Assembly: GCF_030818695.1 (NCBI RefSeq)
Contig: NZ_JAUTAR010000001.1
Location: forward strand, 3,404,501-3,468,500
Direction of reading: 5' to 3'
DNA length: 64,000 nucleotides
DNA from: Chryseobacterium sp. SORGH_AS_0447
GTDB lineage: Bacteria; Bacteroidota; Bacteroidia; Flavobacteriales; Weeksellaceae
Numbering within the stretch: the first letter of the stretch is position 1; each line of letters opens with the position of its first letter. The notes under the pieces are model-generated. The model was not told the origin of the DNA. It saw only the letters and a program-made list of their open reading frames with translations, and made no database searches. This document shows positions 44,134 through 53,083 of the stretch, piece after piece. The translations under genes and the position numbers were made by a program.

Positions 44134-44141
44134 TACCTTTG
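44134..44141 (+). promoter_or_regulatory. Possible -7 box of the DEAD-box helicase gene
   Basis: TACCTTTG matches TAnnTTTG and ends 4 nt before the ATG, so a transcript from it would be nearly leaderless. No TTG is found at -33. Tentative. Confidence 0.4.
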
Positions 44142-44145
44142 CCCC

Positions 44146-45453
44146 ATGGAATTAGAATCAATTTATCAAAAACTGCAGATTCAGGACATGAATCAGATGC
44201 AGAAATCTACTTATAAAACGACGGAAAATAATCAGGATGTCGTGCTGCTTTCTCCCACAGGTTCAGGGAAAACGCTGGCATTTCTATTTCCTGTTCTCAG
44301 AAATCTGAAGAAGAATACGCCCGGAATTCAGACTTTGATCTTAATTCCTTCAAGAGAATTGGGATTACAGATCGAGCAGGTTTTCAAATCGATGGGAACC
44401 GATTTTAAAGTTTCGGTCTGCTACGGCGGTCACAATAAAAAGATTGAAGTGAATAATTTGATTCAGGCTCCGGCAGTTTTAATCGGAACTCCCGGAAGAA
44501 TTGTCTACCATATAAGAAATAATAATTTCGATCCTTCAACGATTAAGACATTGGTATTGGATGAATTCGACAAGGCGCTCGAACTGGGTTTTCATAAAGA
44601 TATGGAATTTATTTCCCATTCTTTAAAAAATGTTTCACAGAGAATCCTGACTTCCGCAACAGCAATGGATGAAATTCCTGAGTTTACAGGTCTGAAAAAT
44701 GAAAAAGTGGTTGATTTTTTAAAGTTGGCCGAAGCAAGACCTGATATTCAGTTAAAAAAAGTAATGACGATTTCCGAAGAAAAATTAGATACGCTGTTTA
44801 ATCTGATCTGTAAGATCGGCAACAAAAGAACATTGATTTTTTGTAATCACAGAGAAGCGGTTGACCGTATTTCTGAACTTCTGCGTGAAAAAGGAATCGA
44901 CAGAGAAACTTTCCACGGCGGAATGGAGCAGGACGAAAGAGAACGTGCTTTGCTGAAATTTAAAAATGATTCGTCAAGGATTTTAATTACCACCGATCTG
45001 GCCTCAAGAGGACTGGACGTTCCTGAGGTTGAATCGATTGTACATTATCAATTGCCGTATAAGGAAGATGCTTTTATTCATCGGAACGGCCGTACTGCGA
45101 GGATGAATGCCAAAGGTTTTGCCTATCTGATCATGACTGCGGAAGAAAATTTCCCTTTCATTAAAAATGATACGCCGGAGGAAACTGTTGCAGGATTTAC
45201 GAAAGTTCCGGAAAAACCGTATTTCCAGACCGTTTACATCAGTGCCGGGAAAAAAGACAAGGTGAATAAGGTGGATATTGTAGGCTATTTAATGAAAAAA
45301 GGTGAACTTCAAAAAGAAGAACTTGGTTTGATCGAAGTAAAAGATACCACTTCCTATGTTGCTGTTTCCAGGATTAAAGTCAATGCCCTGTTGAAAAAGC
45401 TTGCCAACGAAAAGCTGAAAGGCAAAAAAGTGAAAATGGAAGTAGCTTACTAA
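44146..45453 (+). CDS. DEAD-box RNA helicase with DbpA-like C-terminal domain
   Basis: 435 residues. Motif I is SPTGSGKT (36-43), Ia PSRELG, Ib TPGR (115-118), II DEFD (139-142) in place of the usual DEAD, III SAT (170-172), and motif VI HRNGRTAR near residue 311. The last 75 residues (TVYISAGKKDKVNKVDIVGYLMKKG to the end) resemble the DbpA RNA-binding domain, which in E. coli targets 23S rRNA hairpin 92 during ribosome assembly. That role is plausible here but unproven. The gene is divergent from res and convergent with the SMP-30 gene. Confidence 0.9.
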   Translation: MELESIYQKLQIQDMNQMQKSTYKTTENNQDVVLLSPTGSGKTLAFLFPVLRNLKKNTPGIQTLILIPSRELGLQIEQVFKSMGTDFKVSVCYGGHNKKIEVNNLIQAPAVLIGTPGRIVYHIRNNNFDPSTIKTLVLDEFDKALELGFHKDMEFISHSLKNVSQRILTSATAMDEIPEFTGLKNEKVVDFLKLAEARPDIQLKKVMTISEEKLDTLFNLICKIGNKRTLIFCNHREAVDRISELLREKGIDRETFHGGMEQDERERALLKFKNDSSRILITTDLASRGLDVPEVESIVHYQLPYKEDAFIHRNGRTARMNAKGFAYLIMTAEENFPFIKNDTPEETVAGFTKVPEKPYFQTVYISAGKKDKVNKVDIVGYLMKKGELQKEELGLIEVKDTTSYVAVSRIKVNALLKKLANEKLKGKKVKMEVAY

Positions 45454-45504
45454 TAACTTCATATACAGATACTGTGCATGTATTCCGAAAGAGATACATC
45501 TATA

Positions 45505-45550
45505 AAATAAACAAAGAAGCAGGCTCGTGAGCCTGCTTCTTTGTTTATTT
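45505..45550. terminator. Bidirectional terminator, 22-bp perfect stem
   Basis: AAATAAACAAAGAAGCAGGC followed by TC pairs perfectly with the sequence from 45529 to 45550, around a 2-nt loop. It lies between convergent helicase and SMP-30 genes, with A and T runs built into the stem so it can act in both directions. Confidence 0.92.
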
Positions 45551-45576
45551 TTACGGACAAGGTAAATTCCATTTTC

Positions 45577-46470
45577 TTAGTGGGTACCTTTCACTTTTGT
45601 CGGTAAGATATAGACAGATTTACTTGCCGTAATAAACAATACATCATTGTCTTTTCCTCCGAAAGTTACATTACCCGTCCAATCCTCGTCAATAGGAATA
45701 TGATGGATCTTCTTCCCTTCCTTATTGAAAACGTGAACACCTTCACCCGTAAGATATACGTTTCCGTGCTTGTCTATCGTCATACCGTCCGATCCCATTT
45801 CGCAGAACAGCTTTTTTTCCGACAGTTTTCCTTCTCCTAAAATTTCATAAACATAGGTTTTCCCGGCATCGATATCGGAAACATACAGCTTGTTGAATTT
45901 ATGGCTTCCGATAATTCCGTTGGGTTGGGTAAAAGTTTCGATTTTGGTTACATTTCCTTCTTTGCTTCTGTAATAAAGGCTCTTATGAGGGGTTTCGTGT
46001 TTGAAATCTACCCAGTAATCCCTTTCATACAAAGGATCGGTAAAATACATTCCCCCGAATTTATCATTCCAAACATCATTCGGGCCGTTCAGCCTTTTGC
46101 CTTCGAAATGGGTAAGCATCACTTCCACTTTTTTATCTTTGGAAATTTTCCAGATTTCTCCTTTATGATCGGAGCAGGTAATCAGGTTGCCATCCTTATC
46201 GAAGTGTGTTCCGTTGGCCCTTCCCGTCTTATCCATGAACTCAATAACCTTATTGATTTTCCAGTCCCAATAATAAATTTTATCATTCGGCTGATCGGTA
46301 AAATAGACATTCCCTTCTTTATCCGAAGCAGGCCCTTCCGTAAACTTAAACTGGTCCGAAATTTTTTCCGGCTTTTTATCCTCATAAAACATATTACTTG
46401 TATTTACTGATTTGCAGTTCAGTAATACTAAAACCAAACCAATAGAGCCGGCTTTCAAGACATTTTTCAT
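45577..46470 (-). CDS. SMP-30/gluconolactonase-like lipoprotein
   Basis: 297 residues with a lipoprotein signal (MKNVLKAGSIGLVLVLLNC, Cys19). The six-bladed propeller pattern of the SMP-30/gluconolactonase/LRE family is visible in FTEGPASDKEGNVYFTDQPN (metal-ligand Glu), LNGPNDVWNDKFGGMYFTDP, FTQPNGIIGS and MTIDKHGNVYLTGEG. Enzymes of this family hydrolyse sugar lactones with a divalent metal. The lipid anchor places it in the periplasm or at the outer membrane. No sugar-utilisation genes are adjacent, so the substrate is unknown. Confidence 0.88.
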   Translation of the reverse strand: MKNVLKAGSIGLVLVLLNCKSVNTSNMFYEDKKPEKISDQFKFTEGPASDKEGNVYFTDQPNDKIYYWDWKINKVIEFMDKTGRANGTHFDKDGNLITCSDHKGEIWKISKDKKVEVMLTHFEGKRLNGPNDVWNDKFGGMYFTDPLYERDYWVDFKHETPHKSLYYRSKEGNVTKIETFTQPNGIIGSHKFNKLYVSDIDAGKTYVYEILGEGKLSEKKLFCEMGSDGMTIDKHGNVYLTGEGVHVFNKEGKKIHHIPIDEDWTGNVTFGGKDNDVLFITASKSVYILPTKVKGTH

Positions 46471-46737
46471 ACCACGTTATTTTTAAAGGGTACAATTTAC
46501 GACATGCCGGAAGAGATTCAAAGTTTATTTTCTCTGTTTGATCAATTAAAATAGCCAAGCATCAATGTCCGAATTGTCCTATTTCAGAAGTAGATCCTAT
46601 TAGTACCAGGTTTATTTAATTCAGAGCTTTGCAGAGAAAAAAATTATAGAAATATTTTCAGCTTTAAAATAGTAAAATGAGAATTTATTTATCTCCATGT
46701 AAGCTCTCATAAAAATTTCCAAATACATTCTAAGACG

Positions 46738-48180
46738 ATGAATATACCATCCAGCAATTTTCAGGCTCCGGAAACTCCATATGAAGATTTCAGAAATTCG
46801 GTAGGAACCATGGAAAAAACGGGGGAACGAAAATGGGTCTATCCCCGAAAGCCTAAAGGAAAATACACCAATTACAGAAATTACGTCAGCTACTTCCTGC
46901 TTGCCTTATTTTTCGGACTTCCTTTTGTGAAGATCAACGGCAATCCTTTTTTACTGTTTAATGTTATTGACCGGAAATTTTTCATTTTCGGACAGCCTTT
47001 TTATCTGCAGGACTTTTTCATTTTGGCTTTGGGAGCTGTTACTTCAGTTATTTTTGTCATGCTTTTTACCGTGGTTTTTGGAAGAATTTTCTGCGGTTGG
47101 CTGTGTCCGCAAACCATCTTTATGGAAAGTGTCTTCAGAAAAATAGAATACCTGATCGAAGGTGACCGCAATAAGCAGATGAAGCTGGACCGTCAGGAAT
47201 GGAACTCAGAAAAAATCCGAAAGAGAGTCATCAAATGGTCAGTATTCGCCCTTATGTCAGTGATCATTACCAATTTCATGTTCATGTACATCGTCGGCTA
47301 TGAAGAGGTTTTTACAATAATTATGGAAGGACTGGCCGACCATTCTTTGAAATTTTTAGGAATGATCGGTTTTGCAGCGACGTTTTACTTTGTGTTTGCC
47401 TGGCTCCGTGAACAGGTTTGCACACTGGTATGTCCCTATGGAAGGCTTCAGGGGGTTTTGATCGACAAGCAGACCATCAATGTCTATTATGATTTCAAAA
47501 GAGGCGAAGGACGTTCGAAATGGAGAAATAATGAAGACCGTAAGGCGCTGAGTAAAGGCGATTGCATCGATTGCCAGCAATGTGTGGTGGTTTGTCCTAC
47601 AGGAATCGACATCAGGAACGGCCAGCAGCTGGAATGTGTCAACTGCACGGCCTGTATCGACGCCTGCGATGAGGTGATGGAAAAAGTCGGTCTTCCGAAA
47701 GGATTGATCCGCTATGCCACAGAAGCTGAGATTGAAAACCGGGAACCCTTCAGATTTACTCCAAGAATGAAGGCGACAACCGTTATTTTAACTCTGCTGA
47801 TCGGATTTTTGGGGTTTCTGATGTATGACCGGGGTTCAATGGAAGCTAAATTTATTAAACCTGCAGGATCGACATTTTTCATAAAAGACGGAAAAATAAC
47901 GAATACTTTCATATACACCCTTTTAAACAAATCCAACGAACAGAAAACATTGACTATAAAAGTAATTGCGCCCCAAAATGCAGAAATTGATTTCTTCGGC
48001 CCAGACAAAATTATTCTGAAAGGCAATCAGATCCTGAGAGGCAACATCAATATTACGTTTCCTGAAAAAGAAATCAAGTTTTCAAAACAGAATATGACGA
48101 TCAGGGTTTTTGATGAAAAAGGAAATATGACGGATTCATTCGATACTATTTTTGAAGGGCCTTTCCAGCTATCCTTTTAA
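46738..48180 (+). CDS. ccoG: Cytochrome c oxidase accessory protein CcoG
   Basis: 480 residues. It is a membrane iron-sulfur protein of the NapH/CcoG type with about five membrane helices. FGRIFCGWLCPQTIFME and REQVCTLVCPYGRLQG are signature loops. A double 4Fe-4S ferredoxin follows, with CIDCQQCVVVCPTG and CVNCTACIDACDEV. The C-terminal extracytoplasmic immunoglobulin-like domain (about residues 360-480) is also typical. CcoG is reported to act as a Cu(II) reductase that supplies copper for cbb3 oxidase assembly. The ccoNOP and ccoS genes are not nearby. Its stop is 2 nt from the stop of the convergent AraC gene. Confidence 0.95.
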   Translation: MNIPSSNFQAPETPYEDFRNSVGTMEKTGERKWVYPRKPKGKYTNYRNYVSYFLLALFFGLPFVKINGNPFLLFNVIDRKFFIFGQPFYLQDFFILALGAVTSVIFVMLFTVVFGRIFCGWLCPQTIFMESVFRKIEYLIEGDRNKQMKLDRQEWNSEKIRKRVIKWSVFALMSVIITNFMFMYIVGYEEVFTIIMEGLADHSLKFLGMIGFAATFYFVFAWLREQVCTLVCPYGRLQGVLIDKQTINVYYDFKRGEGRSKWRNNEDRKALSKGDCIDCQQCVVVCPTGIDIRNGQQLECVNCTACIDACDEVMEKVGLPKGLIRYATEAEIENREPFRFTPRMKATTVILTLLIGFLGFLMYDRGSMEAKFIKPAGSTFFIKDGKITNTFIYTLLNKSNEQKTLTIKVIAPQNAEIDFFGPDKIILKGNQILRGNINITFPEKEIKFSKQNMTIRVFDEKGNMTDSFDTIFEGPFQLSF

Positions 48181-48182
48181 AG

Positions 48183-49064
48183 TTAGGATTTATACATTTT
48201 AATAAATTGCGTCGGCGTCATTCCGGAAGTTTTCCGGAATACCCTTACAAAATAGGAATATTCTTCGTAGCCTAACCTGAAAGCAATGTCCACCAGGCTT
48301 TCATCCAGATACATCAGCATTCTTTTGGCTTCCAGAACTACCCTTTCCGTAATAATTTCGGTAGCGGTTTTCTGAACGACGGTCTGGGTAATCCGGTTGA
48401 GATGCTTGGGAGAAATATTCAGCAGCGCAGCGTAAAAAGCAATCGACTTCTCTTTTGTGAAATGCGCTTCCACCAGCCTTTCAAATTCCTGGTAATGTTT
48501 AAAATAAGAAAGACTTGCTGATGCTGCAGAATGATTGGAATCCCTGGAAAATAACCTTGCCGACTGAATAAAAATCTGCGACATCAGAGAAAGCATCATT
48601 CCATCTTTCATGATCTCCTGAGATTGATATTCCTTTTGCAGGGCGGTCATCAAGGCAACGGAATTGTTTAGTTCAGAAATATCCAACTGTAATTTTCTGG
48701 GAAAATTAACGGATCCGAAAAACGGGAAATTCCTTAATTTCTGATTGACATAATGCATTTCATAAAAGTCCTGCGAACAAAAGAAAATATAGCCTTCAAT
48801 ATCATCCGAAAGTTCCCAGCTGTGAACCTGCCCAGGAGACATGAAAAACAGGCTTCCTGCCGAAACTTCATAGGTATGAAAATCGATCTCATGCACTCCG
48901 CTTCCCCCGGTAAAAAGAATGGTGGCATAAAAGTCGTGGCGGTGCGCTTTTTCGATATGCCGATGGCTTGTGGCCAGATGATTCTGCATCGTATTGAAAT
49001 AAAAATCCGAAGTATTTTTATCCTGCTGAAAAAGATCGATATGAAGGACAGAAATAGAATTCAT
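48183..49064 (-). CDS. AraC-family transcriptional regulator
   Basis: 293 residues. The N-terminal cupin-like effector domain (about residues 25-105) carries SPGQVHSWEL, typical of arabinose-binding-like domains. The C-terminal 100 residues form the AraC double helix-turn-helix: FYAALLNISPKHLNRITQ and VDIAFRLGYEEYSYFVRVFRKTSGMTP. The ligand is unknown. It is convergent with ccoG with only 2 nt between stops, and divergent from the MerR-family gene. Confidence 0.93.
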   Translation of the reverse strand: MNSISVLHIDLFQQDKNTSDFYFNTMQNHLATSHRHIEKAHRHDFYATILFTGGSGVHEIDFHTYEVSAGSLFFMSPGQVHSWELSDDIEGYIFFCSQDFYEMHYVNQKLRNFPFFGSVNFPRKLQLDISELNNSVALMTALQKEYQSQEIMKDGMMLSLMSQIFIQSARLFSRDSNHSAASASLSYFKHYQEFERLVEAHFTKEKSIAFYAALLNISPKHLNRITQTVVQKTATEIITERVVLEAKRMLMYLDESLVDIAFRLGYEEYSYFVRVFRKTSGMTPTQFIKMYKS

Positions 49065-49175
49065 CAGCCTTTATTTTAAATCAAAATTAATGAAAACAAA
49101 ACTATTTCTACAGGAATTAAAAATGACTTTCATCTGGGACGAACAAAGTAAAACCGACTTTTAGCCTTTGTATTT

Positions 49176-49205
49176 TTGATGAAATTTAAAAAATATTTAT
49201 CTTTG
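49176..49205 (+). promoter_or_regulatory. Promoter of the MerR-family gene
   Basis: TTG at 49176-49178, a 19-nt spacer and TATCTTTG at 49198-49205 match the Bacteroidota promoter. Transcription from about 49212 excludes longer reading frames and supports the ATG at 49224. Confidence 0.7.
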
Positions 49206-49223
49206 AAAATTACGATTCCAGAA

Positions 49224-49568
49224 ATGAAGATAAACTTACCCGATAAACTGTATTATTCCATAGGAGAAGTCGCAAAAGCTTTTGATGTAAACACTTCACT
49301 GATACGGTATTGGGAACAGGAATTTCCGATCATCAAGCCAAAAAAGAATAAAAAAGGCAACCGGTACTTCACTCCTGAAGACATCAAAAATCTCCAAATC
49401 ATCTACCATCTCGTAAAAGAAAAAGGCTACACCCTCGATGGTGCCAAGATTGCGTTAACGACCAACAGCAAAATCTCCGAGACCATTACCCTGATCGATA
49501 GGCTGGAATTTGTAAAGGCTGAATTGCTGAAACTGAAGGAATCACTGACGGAGAAAGATGAAGAATAG
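49224..49568 (+). CDS. MerR-family transcriptional regulator
   Basis: From ATG 49224, 114 residues (MKINLPDKLYYSIGEVAKAF). Longer frames exist to 49176, but that TTG is the -33 box of the likely promoter. The helix-turn-helix and wing of the MerR family are seen in YSIGEVAKAFDVNTSLIRYWEQEFP, then RYFTPEDIKNLQIIYHLVKEKGYTLDGAK. The C-terminal segment (from about residue 80) is a short dimerising coiled coil. No effector-binding domain is present. Its targets are unknown. Confidence 0.9.
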   Translation: MKINLPDKLYYSIGEVAKAFDVNTSLIRYWEQEFPIIKPKKNKKGNRYFTPEDIKNLQIIYHLVKEKGYTLDGAKIALTTNSKISETITLIDRLEFVKAELLKLKESLTEKDEE

Positions 49569-49694
49569 TTAAAATAATTCACTTCTATTCGAATTTAAAT
49601 TTATTTTTTAAAGCTGAAATAAAAACTTCTATCATAAAATAATCCAATTGCAACTTCCTCATTGCGAATGCTTAATAAAATAATTAAGTTTACA

Positions 49695-50996
49695 ATGATG
49701 AAAAAAAGCTATTACCAAAAGTTGGCTGGCATGGGAATATTGCTGGCTATTTTATTTACCTTTCAGGAGTATACCAGTAAGGAAAAAGAAGATTTTTCTG
49801 ATGTTAAATTCATAACAAAATCTGCCGTTCCCCTGCACCTTACTGAATTTGATCCGAATGATCTTGATCAGAAGCAATGGCAGCATTTAGGATTTACCGA
49901 AAAGCAGGTTGCCACCATCCTCAATTACAAAAAAGTCGTCGGCGGAAAGTTCGTCTCGAAAGAACAGCTGAAAAAATGCTTCGCCATTTCCGAAGATCGG
50001 TTTTCAACGATTAAGAATTACATTCTTTTACCTGAAACCAGCAGAGAAGCAAAATCCGGGAATTTCAACCAGATTGAAAAGAAGGCGATTACCATTTCCG
50101 GAAGTTTCAATCCCGATGCTTATACTGCTGAAGACTGGCAAAAGATGGGCTTCTCTGAAAAACAGGCACAAGCCATTTTGAAATACAAAAGTTACCTGGG
50201 CGGAAGCTTTACCAGCAAAGAAAAGTTCAGGGAATGTTTCATCATCAGCGAAGAAAATTTTAAAAAGATCAGTCCTTACCTGCTTCTGCCGGAAAAAACA
50301 CCGGCTAACTTTAATCAGTATGCTAAAAATACAAAACCGGAAAAAAGCAGAATTAAATATTATGCTTTCGATCCGAATACAATGGACCTGGAAGGCTGGA
50401 AATCTTTGGGCTTTTCCGACAGGCAGGCACAAACCATTATCAATTACCGCGACCGGAATTTAAAAGGTAGTTTTAAAAGTCTGGAAGAGATACAGCGGTG
50501 TTTTGTTATTTCCCCGGAAAAGTTTGTGGAAATGAAACCGTTCATTCGACTAAATACAACGTTTGCCAAAACTTCAAACCAGAACCAGGAACTGAATCAG
50601 CAGGAAAAAACGGACTTTTCAAACGTAGATCTTAATTCAATTACTTTCAGACAGCTTATCGAATTCGGGTTTGATGAAAGGGCGGCCGGATCAATGATCG
50701 GTTTCCGGAAAAAATTAGGTGGTTTTGTGAACAAAGAACAAATCCTGACCACTTATAATATTGACAAAGAACTTACACAAAAATTGCTTTCCACCGCGCC
50801 TCTGAATACGTCAAACGTACAGAAATATACACTGCTCGATGCTCCTGAAGAATGGTTGAAGAGCCATCCTTATTTTAAATATTCTGCCGACAAGATTATC
50901 TTTTACCGACTGAGTGAAAAGGATGAACGGAAAATCTGGAAATTATTGAAGGTAAAGCCGGAGTATGAAGCCCGGATGAGATGGTATCTAAAATGA
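49695..50996 (+). CDS. Membrane-anchored protein with tandem helix-hairpin-helix repeats
   Basis: From ATG 49695, 433 residues. ATGs at 49668 and 49698 are alternatives. After one N-terminal membrane segment (about 10-24) come four repeats of about 60 residues (roughly 52-113, 138-200, 225-286, 310-369) and a fifth partial one at the C-terminus (381-433). The shared pattern is FDPN, W, LGFS-KQ, ILNYK, GG-F-SKE, CF-ISE, then a Y-x-LLPE end. This is the ComEA-like helix-hairpin-helix fold, which can bind DNA non-specifically. Function is not known. A DNA-uptake or DNA-binding role outside the membrane is only inferred. Confidence 0.8.
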   Translation: MMKKSYYQKLAGMGILLAILFTFQEYTSKEKEDFSDVKFITKSAVPLHLTEFDPNDLDQKQWQHLGFTEKQVATILNYKKVVGGKFVSKEQLKKCFAISEDRFSTIKNYILLPETSREAKSGNFNQIEKKAITISGSFNPDAYTAEDWQKMGFSEKQAQAILKYKSYLGGSFTSKEKFRECFIISEENFKKISPYLLLPEKTPANFNQYAKNTKPEKSRIKYYAFDPNTMDLEGWKSLGFSDRQAQTIINYRDRNLKGSFKSLEEIQRCFVISPEKFVEMKPFIRLNTTFAKTSNQNQELNQQEKTDFSNVDLNSITFRQLIEFGFDERAAGSMIGFRKKLGGFVNKEQILTTYNIDKELTQKLLSTAPLNTSNVQKYTLLDAPEEWLKSHPYFKYSADKIIFYRLSEKDERKIWKLLKVKPEYEARMRWYLK

Positions 50997-51011
50997 TACA
51001 ACATAAATATA

Positions 51012-51040
51012 TGGAGATGCCCCGATAGCGGAGCATCTCA
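51012..51040. terminator. Terminator between the HhH protein gene and rluF
   Basis: GAGATGCCCCG and CGGAGCATCTC pair (one mismatch) around ATAG, between the convergent stops at 50996 and 51049. Confidence 0.8.
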
Positions 51041-51048
51041 ATTTTATT

Positions 51049-51771
51049 TTAATCGAAGGTCTTGCTGGAGCCTTCTACAAGTTTCTGTAAGGTGGAAAGC
51101 TCTTCCTCTGTGAGGTTCCTCCATTTTCCAATAGGAAGATCGAGTTTTACATTCAGCACCCTTATTCTTTTCAGTTTTTTTACTTCATAGCCGAGGTATT
51201 CGCACATTCTGCGGATCTGGCGGTTTAAACCTTGCGTCAATACGATTCTGAAGTTCATTTCATCGATTTTCTCTACTTCACATTTTTTGGTGACGGTATC
51301 TAATATCGGCACTCCGTTCCGCATTTTGTCCAGGAATTTCGGTGTAATGGGCTTGTCTACCCTTACGATATATTCTTTTCCATGGTTATTCCGTGATCTA
51401 AGGATTTTATTCACAATATCACCGTCACTGGTTAGGAGAATCAGTCCCTCGCTTGGCTTATCCAGCCTTCCGATCGGGAAAATTCTTTTAGGGTGGTTGA
51501 TGTAATCGATGATGTTATTCTGTTCACGTTTCGTATCCGTTGTACAGACGATTCCCACCGGTTTATTAAAAGCAATATACACATGATCTTCTTCCGGCTC
51601 GCGGATCGGCTTTCCGTCGACTTCAATTACATCCTCATCGGAAACCTTGGTTCCCATTTCCGGAATCGTACCGTTGATCGTTATTCTCCCCTCTTCCAAC
51701 AGCTTGTCTGCCGCTCTTCTGGAACAATAGCCGACTTCCGATAAATATTTATTAATCCTTGTTTTTTCCAT
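51049..51771 (-). CDS. rluF: Ribosomal large-subunit pseudouridine synthase RluF-like
   Basis: 240 residues. An N-terminal S4 RNA-binding domain ([29 protein letters not shown]) precedes an RsuA/RluF catalytic domain with catalytic Asp104 in [40 protein letters not shown] is the RluF/RluB-type signature. In E. coli RluF modifies 23S rRNA U2604. The gene is last in the ftsX-truB operon. Its ATG overlaps the stop of the preceding barrel protein gene by 1 nt. Confidence 0.9.
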   Translation of the reverse strand: MEKTRINKYLSEVGYCSRRAADKLLEEGRITINGTIPEMGTKVSDEDVIEVDGKPIREPEEDHVYIAFNKPVGIVCTTDTKREQNNIIDYINHPKRIFPIGRLDKPSEGLILLTSDGDIVNKILRSRNNHGKEYIVRVDKPITPKFLDKMRNGVPILDTVTKKCEVEKIDEMNFRIVLTQGLNRQIRRMCEYLGYEVKKLKRIRVLNVKLDLPIGKWRNLTEEELSTLQKLVEGSSKTFD

Positions 51772-52346
51772 TAATCTTCTCCGTAACCGGTATAATTTTT
51801 ATTGCTGAAAACAGTAATTCCATAGCTTAAGCCGATAAAGAAAGGATTGGAATATCCCGTCTTATGAGATTCAAGAACAATCCCTCCTTCCTGGCTCAGT
51901 CTTTTTGAATACGATACCTGCATCCCGATCCTGCCACCCCAAAGTTCGGAATCAGAAACTACGCTGTGATTAAGCTGCTTTCCGTAATTCAGTTCAATAA
52001 AAAACGGATGGTCGCCGGGACTGAAAATAAACTTCGGCTGAATCATCAGATAGACAAGGTGGTAGTTGTTTTCTATAAAACTATATCGGAACCCGCTTCC
52101 GAGGGCAAAGTTAGGTAAAAAATGGTAACCTCCGATTGCGGTAATTCCGTAGGTTAGTTTACGGGTAGCCTCCGGCTGGATATACTGTGTATTATTGGGA
52201 ATTTGTCTCTCCTTAGCCACCTTAAGGCCTATGTGTAGAGACGGATTAAAATAAAATCCCATTGTGGGTTTTGAAGCAGCAATTTCTTGGGAAAAAGCAG
52301 AGGAGAATGATGCTAAAGCACATAATAAAAGCAGATTTTTTTTCAT
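51771..52346 (-). CDS. Exported outer-membrane barrel-like protein, unknown function
   Basis: 191 residues with signal peptide ([20 protein letters not shown]). Amphipathic strands such as [21 protein letters not shown] and [20 protein letters not shown] suggest a small outer-membrane barrel. The family was not recognised. Its start overlaps the truB stop by 4 nt (ATGA) and its stop overlaps the rluF start by 1 nt, so it is tightly bound into the RNA-modification operon, an odd company for an envelope protein. Confidence 0.7.
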   Translation of the reverse strand: MKKNLLLLCALASFSSAFSQEIAASKPTMGFYFNPSLHIGLKVAKERQIPNNTQYIQPEATRKLTYGITAIGGYHFLPNFALGSGFRYSFIENNYHLVYLMIQPKFIFSPGDHPFFIELNYGKQLNHSVVSDSELWGGRIGMQVSYSKRLSQEGGIVLESHKTGYSNPFFIGLSYGITVFSNKNYTGYGED

Positions 52347-53041
52347 GGTATATTAAATTTGAAATCATTGTCTAAGAAATCAGATGTAGCATTTTCAATG
52401 GTGTACTCGCCAATTTTTGTTCTCCTCAATTGGGTAAGATAAGCACCAACTCCTAACTCCTGTCCGATATCATGCGCCAAACTCCGGATATACGTCCCTT
52501 TGGAACAGCCTACTGTAAAGCTTACCAATGGAAAATTAATCTTAACATCCTCAATATAGAGAATGGTTGTTTTCCGGGATTTCATTTCCACCTCCGTACC
52601 TGCTCTTGCCAAGTCATACGCTCTTTTCCCATCGATTTTGATCGCCGAAAATACAGGTGGGGTCTGATCGATTTCACCAATAAATTTTTCTAAAGCGGCT
52701 TTAATATGCTCTTCGGTAATATGGGAAATATCCTGATGAAGAATTTCCGGCTTTTCCGTATCGTAAGATTCAGTCTGTACACCGATTTTTATCTCCGTCC
52801 AATACTCTTTCGGAGCATCCTGAATCTCAGGAATTTTTTTGGTGAATTTCCCGCAGCATACGATCAGAAGACCGGTTGCCCGGGGATCCAAGGTTCCGGC
52901 ATGGCCGATCTTGAATTTTTTAGGAAGGTTAAACTCTCTTTTGAGCTTGTATTTCATTTTATTGACCGCCTGAAAAGACGTCCAGTCCAAAGGTTTGTCG
53001 AGTAGGAAAATATGTCCTGATTGTAAGTCTTCAGCTATCAT
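52343..53041 (-). CDS. truB: tRNA pseudouridine-55 synthase TruB
   Basis: 232 residues. The catalytic Asp52 lies in KIGHAGTLDPRATGLLIVC, the family motif. FLLDKPLDWTSFQAVNKMK and TPPVFSAIKIDGKRAYDLAR are further TruB blocks, and GCSKGTYIRSLAHDIG lies near the end. It forms pseudouridine 55 in the T-loop of tRNAs. It is shorter than E. coli TruB because the C-terminal PUA domain is absent, as in many Bacteroidota. It belongs to the ftsX-DUF3098-uppP-truB operon. Confidence 0.96.
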   Translation of the reverse strand: MIAEDLQSGHIFLLDKPLDWTSFQAVNKMKYKLKREFNLPKKFKIGHAGTLDPRATGLLIVCCGKFTKKIPEIQDAPKEYWTEIKIGVQTESYDTEKPEILHQDISHITEEHIKAALEKFIGEIDQTPPVFSAIKIDGKRAYDLARAGTEVEMKSRKTTILYIEDVKINFPLVSFTVGCSKGTYIRSLAHDIGQELGVGAYLTQLRRTKIGEYTIENATSDFLDNDFKFNIP

Positions 53042-53047
53042 TTATAT

Positions 53048-53077
53048 ATGAGTAATGAGTGATAGGTAATGAGTAAT
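53048..53077. repeat. Degenerate GAGTAATGAGTGATAGG repeat
   Basis: Imperfect copies of AGTAATGAGT fill the spacer between uppP and truB. Confidence 0.55.
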
Positions 53078-53083
53078 CGAAAT

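Noticed and set aside
46545..46560. TTTGATCAATTAAAA upstream of ccoG as an FNR/CRP-type box
   Set aside because: Only one half-site fits and the spacing is wrong. Too weak to call.
49176..49223. Longer MerR start at TTG 49176
   Set aside because: That TTG is the -33 box of the promoter (TTG-N19-TATCTTTG), so the transcript begins after it. ATG 49224 is the likely start.
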